Assembly (NCBI GenBank): GCA_007136095.1
Contig: SLHP01000076.1
Location: forward strand, 1 to 54,901
Direction: 5' to 3'
DNA from: Nitriliruptoraceae bacterium
GTDB lineage: Bacteria > Actinomycetota > Nitriliruptoria > Nitriliruptorales > Nitriliruptoraceae
Length of the DNA stretch: 54,901 bases
Position 1 is the stretch's first letter. The number at the start of each line of letters is the position of its first letter. The notes beneath the pieces are model-generated. The model was given only the letters and a program-made list of their open reading frames with translations. It was not told where the DNA came from and ran no database searches. Positions 1-7,743 of the stretch are shown here, one piece after another. The position numbers were made by a program, and so were the translations under genes.

Positions 1-192
1 ACGAGCACGGACGACTACGAGTTCCAGATGCTGTACGGGGTCCGTACCGACGTGCAGCAACGCCTGATCGACATCGGTGAGGGGTTGTGCATCTACGTCC
101 CGTTCGGCGACGCCTGGTACGCCTACTTCGTGCGGCGCCTCGCGGAGCGACCTGCCAACATGATGTTCCTCGTCCGGGCCCTGCTGCCCTGA
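1..192 (+). CDS. putA/prodh: Proline dehydrogenase, C-terminal end (cut by window edge)
   Basis: The open frame runs from base 1 to a TGA ending at 192, giving the last 63 residues of a longer protein. It reads FEFQMLYGVR-like (here YEFQMLYGVRTDV), then YVPFGDAWYAYFVRRLAERP and a short tail. This is the conserved C-terminal end of the FAD-dependent proline dehydrogenase barrel, where the two arginines of RRLAERP bind the proline carboxylate in known members. It oxidises proline to pyrroline-5-carboxylate. The next gene, 58 bp downstream on the same strand, encodes the enzyme for the following step, so the two probably form a proline-catabolism operon. The N-terminal part lies outside the window, so total length and the presence of a fused domain cannot be judged. 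Confidence 0.9.
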   Translation, partial: TSTDDYEFQMLYGVRTDVQQRLIDIGEGLCIYVPFGDAWYAYFVRRLAERPANMMFLVRALLP

Positions 193-250
193 CCGACGGC
201 CAACGACCACCGACGACCCTCGACGACGACCGAGCACAGGATCAGCAGAC

Positions 251-1864
251 ATGACGGTTCCCACCCCCAGCAACGAACCCATCCGCTCCTACCTACCGGG
301 CAGCGCTGAGCGCGACAGCCTGGCGGCCAAGGTCGCGGAGATGGCCGCGCAGACCGCAGAACTGCCGATGCGTATCGGCACGGACGACGTCCGATCGGGT
401 GAGACGTTCACGCAACTCTCGCCGCACCGGCACGACCTGAAGCTCGCCGAGGTGCACGGCGCCCGTCGGCAGGACATCGTCGCCGCGATCGAGGCTGCCG
501 AGGCGGCGCGTCCCGACTGGTCGCGCTGGTCCTTCACCGATCGTGCGGCGGTGTTCCTCCGGGCCGCGGATCTACTCGCCGGCCCGTGGCGTGATGCGAT
601 CAACGCCGCGACGATCCTCGGGCAGTCCAAGTCGGTCCACCAGGCCGAGATCGACGCGGCCTGCGAGCTGATCGACTTCCTGCGCTACAACGTGCAGTTC
701 GCGCAGGAGCTACTGGAGGACCAGCCCTACTCCCCCGCCGGGATGTGGAACCGGATGGAGCACCGTCCCCTCGACGGGTTCATCCTGGCCGTCACACCGT
801 TCAACTTCACCGCGATCGCCGGCAACCTGCCGACCGCACCCGCCATCGTCGGCAACACCGTGGTGTGGAAGCCGTCGGAGAAGCAGGCGCTGGCTGCACA
901 CGTCACGATGCAGGTCCTGCGTCAGGCCGGCCTGCCCGACGGGGTGATCAACCTCGTGCACGGTGATGGCGCGTTGGCCGTCGAGGTCGCGACCGAGGAC
1001 CCGCGGCTCGGAGGGATCCACTTCACCGGGTCGCACGCCGTCCTGCGGTCGGTCATGAAGCGCGTCGGGCAGCAGATCGACGTGTTCCGTGGGTTCCCGC
1101 GGATCGTCGGCGAGGCCGGCGGCAAGGACTTCGTCCTGGCCCACCCCTCCTCGGTCCCTGATGAACTGGCCGTTGGACTCGCCCGGGGTGCGTTCGAGTA
1201 CCAGGGCCAGAAGTGCTCGGCCGCCAGCCGCGCCTACATCCCACGGTCGCTGTGGCCCCAGGTCCGGGACCGTCTGGCCGACATCACCACTGAGATGGCC
1301 GGCTCCATGGGCGATGTCGGGGACCTCGGCACCTTCATGGGTGCGGTCATCGACGGGGGATCGTTCGCCCGCCAACGGGACGCCATCGAGCAGGCACGCA
1401 CCAACAACGTCGAGGTTCTGGTGGGGGGAGGAACCGACGATTCCGTCGGCTGGTTCGTGGAGCCGACCGTCCTCGTCACCGACGACCCGCACTACGACAC
1501 GATGGCCCGTGAGCTGTTCGGACCCGTGCTCACCGCCTTCGTCTACGACGACGCGGACTGGGAGGCGACCATCGATCTGGTCGACACGACCAGCGACTAC
1601 GCACTGACCGGCGCGGTCTGGTCCCAGGATCGCACCGCGGGTTACGCCGCCCTGGACCGGCTCCGCGATGCGGCGGGGAACGTCTACTACAACGACAAGC
1701 CGACCGGATCGGTCGTCGGCCAACAGCCGTTCGGTGGCGCCCGATCTTCCGGGACCAACGACAAGGCGGGCTCGAAGCTCAACATGGTCCGCTGGATCAG
1801 CGCGCGCGCCATCAAGGAGACGTTCGACCCGCCGCGCGACTGGCGCTACCCCCACCAGGGCTGA
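251..1864 (+). CDS. pruA: L-glutamate gamma-semialdehyde (1-pyrroline-5-carboxylate) dehydrogenase
   Basis: This 537-residue aldehyde dehydrogenase converts pyrroline-5-carboxylate/glutamate semialdehyde to glutamate with NAD+, the second step of proline breakdown. The NAD-binding Rossmann part contains VTPFNFTAIAGN and VWKPSEKQ. The general base is Glu288 in GEAGGKD and the catalytic nucleophile is Cys322 in YQGQKCSAASRAY. The C-terminal oligomerisation part carries QPFGGARSSGTNDKAG. Length and motifs fit the free-standing group of P5C dehydrogenases (about 540 aa). The ATG at 251 follows an AGGA about 9 nt upstream and is the first in-frame start after the prodh stop. The gene is probably cotranscribed with prodh. 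Confidence 0.96.
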   Translation: MTVPTPSNEPIRSYLPGSAERDSLAAKVAEMAAQTAELPMRIGTDDVRSGETFTQLSPHRHDLKLAEVHGARRQDIVAAIEAAEAARPDWSRWSFTDRAAVFLRAADLLAGPWRDAINAATILGQSKSVHQAEIDAACELIDFLRYNVQFAQELLEDQPYSPAGMWNRMEHRPLDGFILAVTPFNFTAIAGNLPTAPAIVGNTVVWKPSEKQALAAHVTMQVLRQAGLPDGVINLVHGDGALAVEVATEDPRLGGIHFTGSHAVLRSVMKRVGQQIDVFRGFPRIVGEAGGKDFVLAHPSSVPDELAVGLARGAFEYQGQKCSAASRAYIPRSLWPQVRDRLADITTEMAGSMGDVGDLGTFMGAVIDGGSFARQRDAIEQARTNNVEVLVGGGTDDSVGWFVEPTVLVTDDPHYDTMARELFGPVLTAFVYDDADWEATIDLVDTTSDYALTGAVWSQDRTAGYAALDRLRDAAGNVYYNDKPTGSVVGQQPFGGARSSGTNDKAGSKLNMVRWISARAIKETFDPPRDWRYPHQG

Positions 1865-1889
1865 GCCGCCGCGCCACCGACACGGCCGC

Positions 1890-2723
1890 TCAGACGCCCA
1901 TGACGTCGACGAGTTTGGTGCGCAGGCTCAGCACGGCCTTGGTGTGGATCTGACAGATGCGGGATTCGGTGACCCCCAGGACGTCGCCGATCTGCGACAG
2001 GGTCATGCCCTCGAAGTAGTAGAGACCGAGGACCGTCTGCTCGCGCTCGGTGAGACGGGTCAGCGTCTCGCGCAGCAGGTGCTTGGTCTCCTCGTCCTCG
2101 AAGGATTCCTCCGGGAGCGCCGCCGTCAGATCCTGCAGTGTGTCGACGAGGGAGATGCGGTCACCCGAGACGTCCAGGGTCTCGTCGAGCGCCGCTATGG
2201 AGGTCATCGAGACCCGTGTCAGCGTCTCCTGCAGTTCCTCGAGGGTCCATCCCAGGTCATCGGCCAGTTCCTCGTCCGTCGGCGTGCGGCGGAGGTCGGA
2301 CTCCAGGCGTTGCATCGCCGCCTCGAGCGCACGCGCCTTCGCGCGCACCGAGCGGGGCACCCAGTCGATCGAGCGGAGCTCGTCGATGATCGCGCCCCGG
2401 ATACGCGTGACCGCGTAGGTCTCGAACTTGAAACCCTTCGACAGGTCGAACTTCTCGATCGCGTCCATCAGCCCGAAGATGCCGTACGAGACGAGGTCCG
2501 CGTGTTCGACGTTGGCGGGCATACCCACCGCGACGCGTCCGGCGACGTACTTGACGAGCGGGGCGTAGTTGATGATGAGTCGTTCACGGACGTCGGCATC
2601 ACCGGTGTCGCGGTAACGCTCCCAGAGCGCTTCGACCTCGCGCTCCACCCCGACCTCCGTTGCTCGCATCATCACACGCCGATCAGCCTGCGTGCCGTCG
2701 TCCCCCACCGATAGCGCCGACAT
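1890..2723 (-). CDS. whiG: Sigma-70 family sigma factor, FliA/WhiG type
   Basis: The 277-residue protein has the region order of the FliA/WhiG sigma group. Region 2 includes YAPLVKYVAGRVAVGMPANV and FKFETYAVTRIRGAIIDELR, followed by WVPRSVRAKAR of region 3. The C-terminal region 4 helix-turn-helix is LTEREQTVLGLYYFEG...GVTESRICQIHTKAV. The ATG at 2723 is preferred over longer starts because a strong AGGAGG lies 6 nt upstream and because it begins one base past the xerC stop, so the two genes are probably translationally coupled. In Streptomyces WhiG drives aerial hyphae to sporulate; in motile bacteria the homologue FliA drives flagellar genes. No flagellar or sporulation gene is in the window, so which role applies here is unknown. 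Confidence 0.93.
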   Translation of the reverse strand: MSALSVGDDGTQADRRVMMRATEVGVEREVEALWERYRDTGDADVRERLIINYAPLVKYVAGRVAVGMPANVEHADLVSYGIFGLMDAIEKFDLSKGFKFETYAVTRIRGAIIDELRSIDWVPRSVRAKARALEAAMQRLESDLRRTPTDEELADDLGWTLEELQETLTRVSMTSIAALDETLDVSGDRISLVDTLQDLTAALPEESFEDEETKHLLRETLTRLTEREQTVLGLYYFEGMTLSQIGDVLGVTESRICQIHTKAVLSLRTKLVDVMGV

Positions 2724-2724
2724 C

Positions 2725-3705
2725 CTAGCCCTCCTGACGTGCAGCGTGGTTGGCACGGGCACGGGGGTGCGCCAGGGTGTGCACCTCACGCAGCCGACCA
2801 CGGGACAGATGCGTGTAGCGCTGGGTCGTCGCCAACGACGCATGCCCCAGGAGTTCCTGGACGACCCGGATGTCCGCGCCCGCTTCCAACAGGTGGGTCG
2901 CGAACGAGTGACGCAACGTGTGGGGCGTGACGTGCCCGAGCCCGGCCACCCGGGCGGCTCGCTCGACCGCGGTCCGCGCGTCGCGCGTCCCGAGTCGGTC
3001 CCCCTTGGTGTTCAGCAGCACCGCGTCGGTCGCGATACCCGAGGCCAGCTTCGGACGTGCGTGCCCGAGGTAGTCGCGCAGGGTGTCGACGGCCGGCTCC
3101 CCGAGCGGGACGATGCGCTCCTTGTTGCCCTTGCCGAGCAGTCGGACCAGACCCTGCGGCAGATCCAACGCAGCGAGGTCCAGACCGGTCACCTCCGACA
3201 CCCGGCCGCCGCAGGCGTAGAGCAACTCGAGCAGAGCACGGTCGCGACGACCCACCGGGGTCGTCGGATCCGGTGCCACGACCAGACGGTCGACCTCATC
3301 GATCCGCAGGACGCGAGGAAGGTATCGCCCCTGCTTCGGCGAGCCGAGCAACGCCGCCGGGTCGACGTCGACGATCCCGCGACGGACCAGCAGGGCGAAG
3401 AAGGACCGGGTGGTGGATGCGCGTCTGGCGATGGTGCTGCGCGCGTACCCGCGTTCGCCGAGATCGGCGAGGTAGCGCCGCAGGACGAGGGCTTCGACCT
3501 CTGCCGGGTCCTCGATCCCCCAGTCGCAGCAACTGCGAGCCAGGTCCAGAGCATCGCGCCGGTAGGCGTCGACGGTGTGCCGGCTCCGGCCGCGCTCGTG
3601 TTCGAGGTGATCGACCCACGTGTCGACAGCACCGGCCCAGGCCGGTGCGATCTCGCCGGAACGCGCCGGTTCGCTGGGATCGAACACTCCAAGAGCCTCG
3701 TCCAC
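2725..3705 (-). CDS. xerC: Tyrosine recombinase XerC
   Basis: This 326-residue site-specific recombinase probably resolves chromosome dimers at dif with a XerD partner not seen here. The N-terminal SAM-like core-binding domain (about residues 22-110) includes HERGRSRHTVDAYRRD. The catalytic domain holds the full set: Arg168 (GGRVSEVTGL), Lys192 (GKGNKERIVPL), His262 and Arg265 (PHTLRHSFATHLLEAG), His288 (LLGHASLATTQ) and nucleophile Tyr297 (QRYTH). The start at 3705 is a GTG without a clear Shine-Dalgarno, so the true start may be slightly different. It lies just upstream of whiG, as in other actinobacteria, with a palindromic box in its upstream region (3739-3752). Confidence 0.94.
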   Translation of the reverse strand: MDEALGVFDPSEPARSGEIAPAWAGAVDTWVDHLEHERGRSRHTVDAYRRDALDLARSCCDWGIEDPAEVEALVLRRYLADLGERGYARSTIARRASTTRSFFALLVRRGIVDVDPAALLGSPKQGRYLPRVLRIDEVDRLVVAPDPTTPVGRRDRALLELLYACGGRVSEVTGLDLAALDLPQGLVRLLGKGNKERIVPLGEPAVDTLRDYLGHARPKLASGIATDAVLLNTKGDRLGTRDARTAVERAARVAGLGHVTPHTLRHSFATHLLEAGADIRVVQELLGHASLATTQRYTHLSRGRLREVHTLAHPRARANHAARQEG

Positions 3706-3738
3706 GCCGTTGTTGGTGTCAAGCGTTGTGGCTGATGA

Positions 3739-3752
3739 GGGACAAAAGTCCC
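3739..3752. promoter_or_regulatory. Palindromic GGGAC-N4-GTCCC box upstream of xerC-whiG (DosR-like)
   Basis: The sequence GGGACAAAAGTCCC is a perfect inverted repeat with a 4-nt AT centre. It sits in an unusually AT-rich 144-bp gap between dprA (stop) and xerC (start). This matches the half-site and spacing of the published DosR/DevR operator core of actinobacteria (GGGAC-TWWA-GTCCC). A TTGACT (3769 to 3764 on the minus strand) lies upstream, and the box overlaps where a -10 would fall, so it could act as an operator for the xerC-whiG operon. Alternatively it is only a short 5-bp hairpin. Confidence 0.4.
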
Positions 3753-3849
3753 AGAAAGTAGTTAGTCAAACACGTTCAGCAATCACACTCGCCACAGGAG
3801 CAACCTGCACGGAACCGACCGCCGACCGGGGCCCGGTCGCGGATGCGTG

Positions 3850-5073
3850 TCATCCGACGTCCGGTGGTGCCCGCCGCAGCCGGATGCCGTCAGCCGCCTC
3901 GGCGATCTCGCCGTTGACCGTCGCCCGCGTCAGGGCCGCCAGCAGACCACCGACCGGCACCTGCGCCGTGCTCGCCAGGTCCTCGAGCCGCACCGGTCGA
4001 GGCCACGCACGCACCAACGCCGCATGGACGGTCGGCGGGAGCGTGGTCACGCCCGTGGCCCCGCCGCCCGCTGCCCCATCGGCGGGTGCAGCCGCGCCCG
4101 GCCGGGCCTGCCCGTCCGCAACGGCTGTCGTGTCACCGGAGGGTTGGGTCCTGCTCGGTGACGCCCCCAGCGACTCCAGCAGCTGCGCCGGCGAACAGCA
4201 GGGGCCGGCACCCTCGGCCAGGAGTCGATGCGGTGCGGCCGACCCGGGGGCCCGGACGTCGCCGGGTACCGCGAGCACGGCGCGCCCCCGCTCCGCGGCA
4301 GCCCCGGCCGTCAGGAGCGATCCGGACCGCTCACCACCCTCGACCACCACGACCGCTGCCGCCAGTCCGGCGACGATGCGGTTCCGGGAGCGGATCTGGT
4401 GTGCCCGGGGGGGCTGGTGCGGCAGGGCCTCGCTGACCAGGGTCCCCCCGTCTTCCAGGAGCTGGTCGAACAGCCCACCCGCACGAGCGTGCGACCGGGG
4501 GTAGTCGACGCGATGCCCACAGCCGAGCACCACGGTGGTGCCGCCCGGACGTCCGACCGTCGCCCCGTGTGCCGCGGCGTCGATCCCGGTCGCTCCCCCG
4601 GAGACGACCCGGACCCCCGCGTCCGTGACGGCTTCGGCCAGCCACGCGGCGATGCCGCTGCCGTAGCTCGTGGCCCGACGGGCGCCGACGATCGCGACAC
4701 CGGGGTCGTGGCCGGGTGCCTGTCCCCGCCAGGCGAGCCAGACCGGCGGGTCCAGTTCTGGCCACCCCTCCGCCAGGCACCGGGGGTAGGCGGGGTCGCC
4801 GACCAGGGCGACCCGGACCGCATCCCCTCGCCAGGCCCCCAGCAACCGTGCAGCCACCGGGCTCGTGGTCGCCGTCGGGGGACCGGCGAGCGCGGCGACA
4901 CGCGCCGCGATGGGCCCGGTCCGATCGCCGTCTCGATCACGACGCCGGAGCGCATCCGGGTGCGACCGGGGCTGCGCGCTGAAGGCCACGATCGCCGCGA
5001 GCTGATGCGGGTCCGTGCCCTCGGCCGCCACCTGTGCCGCGACGGACCGCAGGCCCGCGAACGCGCCGCTCAT
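3850..5073 (-). CDS. dprA: DNA-processing protein DprA
   Basis: The 407-residue protein binds single-stranded DNA and loads RecA during natural transformation; in species without uptake its role is less clear. An N-terminal helical part (about 1-85) precedes the Rossmann-like DprA domain (about 86-300). That domain carries VAIVGARRATSYGS, VVSGGATGIDAAAHGA, the YP and SEALP motifs, RSRNRIVAGLAAA and RSGSLLTAGAAAERGR...VPGD. A winged-helix-like segment (about 335-407) closes the protein. The ATG at 5073 overlaps the comM stop as ATGA, which fixes the start against a longer upstream frame. The tail between residues 300 and 330 is low-complexity (Pro/Ala/Gly). Confidence 0.95.
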   Translation of the reverse strand: MSGAFAGLRSVAAQVAAEGTDPHQLAAIVAFSAQPRSHPDALRRRDRDGDRTGPIAARVAALAGPPTATTSPVAARLLGAWRGDAVRVALVGDPAYPRCLAEGWPELDPPVWLAWRGQAPGHDPGVAIVGARRATSYGSGIAAWLAEAVTDAGVRVVSGGATGIDAAAHGATVGRPGGTTVVLGCGHRVDYPRSHARAGGLFDQLLEDGGTLVSEALPHQPPRAHQIRSRNRIVAGLAAAVVVVEGGERSGSLLTAGAAAERGRAVLAVPGDVRAPGSAAPHRLLAEGAGPCCSPAQLLESLGASPSRTQPSGDTTAVADGQARPGAAAPADGAAGGGATGVTTLPPTVHAALVRAWPRPVRLEDLASTAQVPVGGLLAALTRATVNGEIAEAADGIRLRRAPPDVG

Positions 5074-6596
5074 ACCCCCACCGGCGCGCTCAGGCGGTAG
5101 GCGAGGGCCTCCTCGACGTGTTCCGGGGCGATGACCTCGACCGCCTCCAGATCCGCGATCGTGCGGGCCACCCGCAGGGTCCGGTCGAACGCCCGCGCCG
5201 AGAGGGCCAACCCGTCGATCGCGCGGACGAGTGTGGACATGGCGCGCCCCGAACAGCCTGCGCGGAGCTGGTGGTCCTGCAGGTCGCGCGCCAGCATCCC
5301 CGCGCCCCACCGTTCCGCGCCACGCTGCCGCGCCTCGAGGACCCGGGCGGCGACCACCGCGGTGGACTCACCGTCCGCAGCACCGGCCAACTGCCTCCGA
5401 TCGACGGGCTGGACCTCGATGTGCAGGTCGATGCGGTCGAGCAACGGTCCGGACAGCCGGGCGCGGTACCGCTCGATGCGGTCCGGGCGACAGGTGCAGG
5501 CACGCCGGGGGTCGCCCAGGTGCCCGCAGGGGCACGGGTTGGTGGCGGCCACGAACAGGACCCGCGAGGGGTAGCGGACCCGTGACCTGGCGCGCGTGAT
5601 CGTGATCTCGCCACGCTCCAGCGGCTGGCGCAGGGCATCCAGGATCCACCGGGGCGTCTCCAGCAGTTCGTCGAGCAGCAGCACACCCCGATGCGCGAGC
5701 GCGAGTTCACCCGGACGGGCGATGCCGCTGCCCCCGCCGATCAGCCCTGCGGCCGAGATCGAATGGTGCGGCTCACGCAACGGTGGGGCCAGCGACAGCG
5801 GTGCATCCGGTGCCCGCTCGCCCGCGACCGAGTGGATGGCGGCCACCTCGAGCGCCTGATCCATCTCCAGCGGCGGCAGCAGCGCGTGCAGCCTGCGGGC
5901 GAGCATCGTCTTGCCGCATCCCGGCGGTCCGACGAGCAGCAGGTGGTGGCCTCCGGCGGCCGCGATCTCCACGGTGCGTCGCGCGACCGGTTGGCCCCGC
6001 ACGTCGCGGAGGTCCAGCGTCGACGCCGGCACCTCGGTCGGCGTCGGCAGGCTCTCGCGTGGGAGCCGGTCGCCCCGGAGCAGCGCGACCACCTCGGTGA
6101 GGTCGCGGACCCCGACGACCTCGAGGTCGGTGACGAGCGCCGCCTCGCCCGCGGCAGCTTCCGCCACGAACAACCGACCGGTGCGCAGATCACGGGCGCC
6201 GACCGCGGTCGGCAGGGTGCCCGGCACGGGACGGATGCTGCCGTCGAGGCCGACCTCGCCGCAGGCACACAGCCCGGCCAGCGAGGCGGCCGGGATCTGC
6301 TCGGTGGCCGCGAGCACCCCGATGGCCAGTGGCAGATCGAACCCGGAACCGACCTTCGGCAGATCGGCGGGCGCCAGGTTGATCACGATCCGCTCCTGTG
6401 GCCAGCGCAGTCCACTGCGCTGGATCGCCGTGCGGATCCGGTCCTCCGCTTCGCGCACGGCCGTGTCGGGCAGCCCGACGAGGCGCATCCCCGGTAACCC
6501 GGTGGCCCGCGAGCACTCGATGCGCACCCGGTGCGGCGTCAGGCCGACCAGCGCCACGGCGTGGACCAGCGCCAGCACGCCGTGGGCGCCGCTCAC
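5070..6596 (-). CDS. comM: YifB/ComM family Mg-chelatase-like AAA+ ATPase
   Basis: This 508-residue AAA+ protein belongs to the ComM family, whose characterised members are helicases that extend branch migration during integration of transformed DNA. It has the N-terminal Lon-protease-like fold domain (GLPGMRLVGLPDTAVREA), then Walker A GPPGCGKTMLARR near residue 218, Walker B LLLDELLE, a cysteine-containing sensor region (ATNPCPCGHLGDPRRACTC) and the C-terminal Mg-chelatase-like domain. The start is GTG at 6596, which overlaps the yraN stop as GTGA. yraN-comM-dprA form a coupled operon in the order known from Mycobacterium. Confidence 0.95.
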   Translation of the reverse strand: MSGAHGVLALVHAVALVGLTPHRVRIECSRATGLPGMRLVGLPDTAVREAEDRIRTAIQRSGLRWPQERIVINLAPADLPKVGSGFDLPLAIGVLAATEQIPAASLAGLCACGEVGLDGSIRPVPGTLPTAVGARDLRTGRLFVAEAAAGEAALVTDLEVVGVRDLTEVVALLRGDRLPRESLPTPTEVPASTLDLRDVRGQPVARRTVEIAAAGGHHLLLVGPPGCGKTMLARRLHALLPPLEMDQALEVAAIHSVAGERAPDAPLSLAPPLREPHHSISAAGLIGGGSGIARPGELALAHRGVLLLDELLETPRWILDALRQPLERGEITITRARSRVRYPSRVLFVAATNPCPCGHLGDPRRACTCRPDRIERYRARLSGPLLDRIDLHIEVQPVDRRQLAGAADGESTAVVAARVLEARQRGAERWGAGMLARDLQDHQLRAGCSGRAMSTLVRAIDGLALSARAFDRTLRVARTIADLEAVEVIAPEHVEEALAYRLSAPVGV

Positions 6597-7039
6597 AGCG
6601 CATCCAGCAGGTGGGTGAGGGTCGGGTGCCGCCCCAGATCCACCGCGATGACGTCCAACCGCACGCGGTGGTACGGCAGCGCCGCGTCGCGGAGGAACGC
6701 ACCGGCCAGCGTGCGGACCTTGGCGCGCTTGCGTGGTGACACCGCCGCCAGCGCCCCACCGAAGCGATCAGCGTCACGCCGGGTCTTGACCTCGCAGATC
6801 ACGACGCAGCCGAGCGCCTCGTCCACGGCGACGAGATCCAACTCCCCACGGAGTTCACCTGCGGACAACCGCCAGTTACGCGCGATGATCGTCAGCCCGT
6901 CGTCGGCGACCAGGTGCCGGCAGGCCAGGTCCTCGCCGAGTGCCCCGAGCGATGCATTCCGCCGACCGGCCCGCGCATCGGCCCCGCCGGCCAGCCGGGT
7001 GGTGCCGGGTTCAAGGGTGCAACGATGTGTGGTGTCCAT
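6593..7039 (-). CDS. yraN: YraN family (UPF0102) nuclease-like protein
   Basis: This 148-residue protein has the restriction-endonuclease-like core of the YraN family. GALGEDLACRHL is followed by ARNWRLSAGELRGELDLVAVD and CEVKTRRDADRFG, matching the E-x(n)-D-x(n)-ExK pattern of the nuclease fold. The biological role of the family is not settled. A short poorly conserved N-terminal arm (about 30 aa) precedes the domain. A TAGCGT element (minus strand, 7051 to 7046) lies 6 nt before the ATG at 7039, so the yraN-comM-dprA mRNA may start at the start codon (leaderless). Confidence 0.9.
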   Translation of the reverse strand: MDTTHRCTLEPGTTRLAGGADARAGRRNASLGALGEDLACRHLVADDGLTIIARNWRLSAGELRGELDLVAVDEALGCVVICEVKTRRDADRFGGALAAVSPRKRAKVRTLAGAFLRDAALPYHRVRLDVIAVDLGRHPTLTHLLDAL

Positions 7040-7133
7040 GCCCGGACGCTACGTGCGGGCACCACGACCCGGCCGATCGGTCGGCCCGGAGCTGTGGAGA
7101 ACCGGTCGGGACCCGGCTTGTGCCGGGACGCGG

Positions 7134-7250
7134 TCAGAAGACCCCGACCGCCCAGAGGATGGCGCCGACGATGACCACCACCGCGATGATCAACATCCAG
7201 ATGTCGTTGCGCTTGTCATCGCGATAGCGGCGCGTCGCGTCGAAACCCAT
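7134..7250 (-). CDS. Small single-pass membrane protein (38 aa)
   Basis: An ATG at 7250 with a GGGGGAG ribosome-binding site 8 nt upstream opens a 38-residue frame. The first half is charged (MGFDATRRYRDDKRND) and the second half is one hydrophobic helix (IWMLIIAVVVIVGAILWAVG) with two closing residues. It lies directly downstream of the DUF2469 gene (start codon 5 bp after that stop) and is probably cotranscribed with it. I do not recognise a family. The positive, soluble N-terminus and the single helix suggest an inner-membrane microprotein with its N-terminus in the cytoplasm; that orientation is inferred from charge only. Confidence 0.7.
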   Translation of the reverse strand: MGFDATRRYRDDKRNDIWMLIIAVVVIVGAILWAVGVF

Positions 7251-7255
7251 GCTGC

Positions 7256-7570
7256 TCACTCCCCCAGGAAGTCGGGAAGATCGTGGTCCTCGTGGGCGAG
7301 TTCCTCGATGTTGACGTCACGGAAGGTCAGCACGCGCACGTTCTTGATGAAGCGTGCGGTGCGGAACATGTCCCACACCCAGGCGTCCTTGAGGTCGATC
7401 TCGAACCAGAGGTCGTTGCCCTCGTGGGGGCGGACCTCGACCTCGTTGCAGAGGTAGAACCGCCGCTCGGTCTCCACCACGTACCGGAACATCCGCACGA
7501 CGTCGCGGTACTCGCGGTACAGCGCGAGTTCGAGATCGGTCTCGAACACGTCGAGTTCATCGGGCTCCAT
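7256..7570 (-). CDS. DUF2469 family protein
   Basis: The 104-residue acidic protein matches the small actinobacterial DUF2469 family (Rv2901c-type), found next to rnhB and lepB. The conserved body runs from DVFETDLELALYREYRDVVR through VETERRFYLCNEVEV to FRDVNIEELAHED. No function is established and there is no recognisable catalytic motif. The ATG at 7570 is chosen because family homology begins there; upstream codons read low-complexity sequence. It is divergent from rnhB, which is unlike Mycobacterium, where both genes lie on one strand. Confidence 0.88.
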   Translation of the reverse strand: MEPDELDVFETDLELALYREYRDVVRMFRYVVETERRFYLCNEVEVRPHEGNDLWFEIDLKDAWVWDMFRTARFIKNVRVLTFRDVNIEELAHEDHDLPDFLGE

Positions 7571-7743
7571 CGGGGGACTCCATCGGGACTCCGGGCGGCA
7601 CTCCGGGCGGTTCGTGGGACGACCCGTCGAGGCGGGCCGCGTGCGGGATCGGATCACAGGTGGCGAGGGTAGCGGTGAGCGGCACGCCGGTCGGGGGTGT
7701 CCACATGCCCGGCGGCGTCCTGTCCACCGACTACGGTCGCGCC

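Noticed and set aside
710-1855. A 381-codon minus-strand frame opposite pruA
   Set aside because: Shadow frame. The plus strand holds a complete aldehyde dehydrogenase with catalytic Cys and Glu.
5074-5310. A longer N-terminus for dprA
   Set aside because: The extra codons overlap comM in another frame and read low-complexity Arg/Gly/Pro; the ATGA overlap at 5070-5073 gives a normal start.
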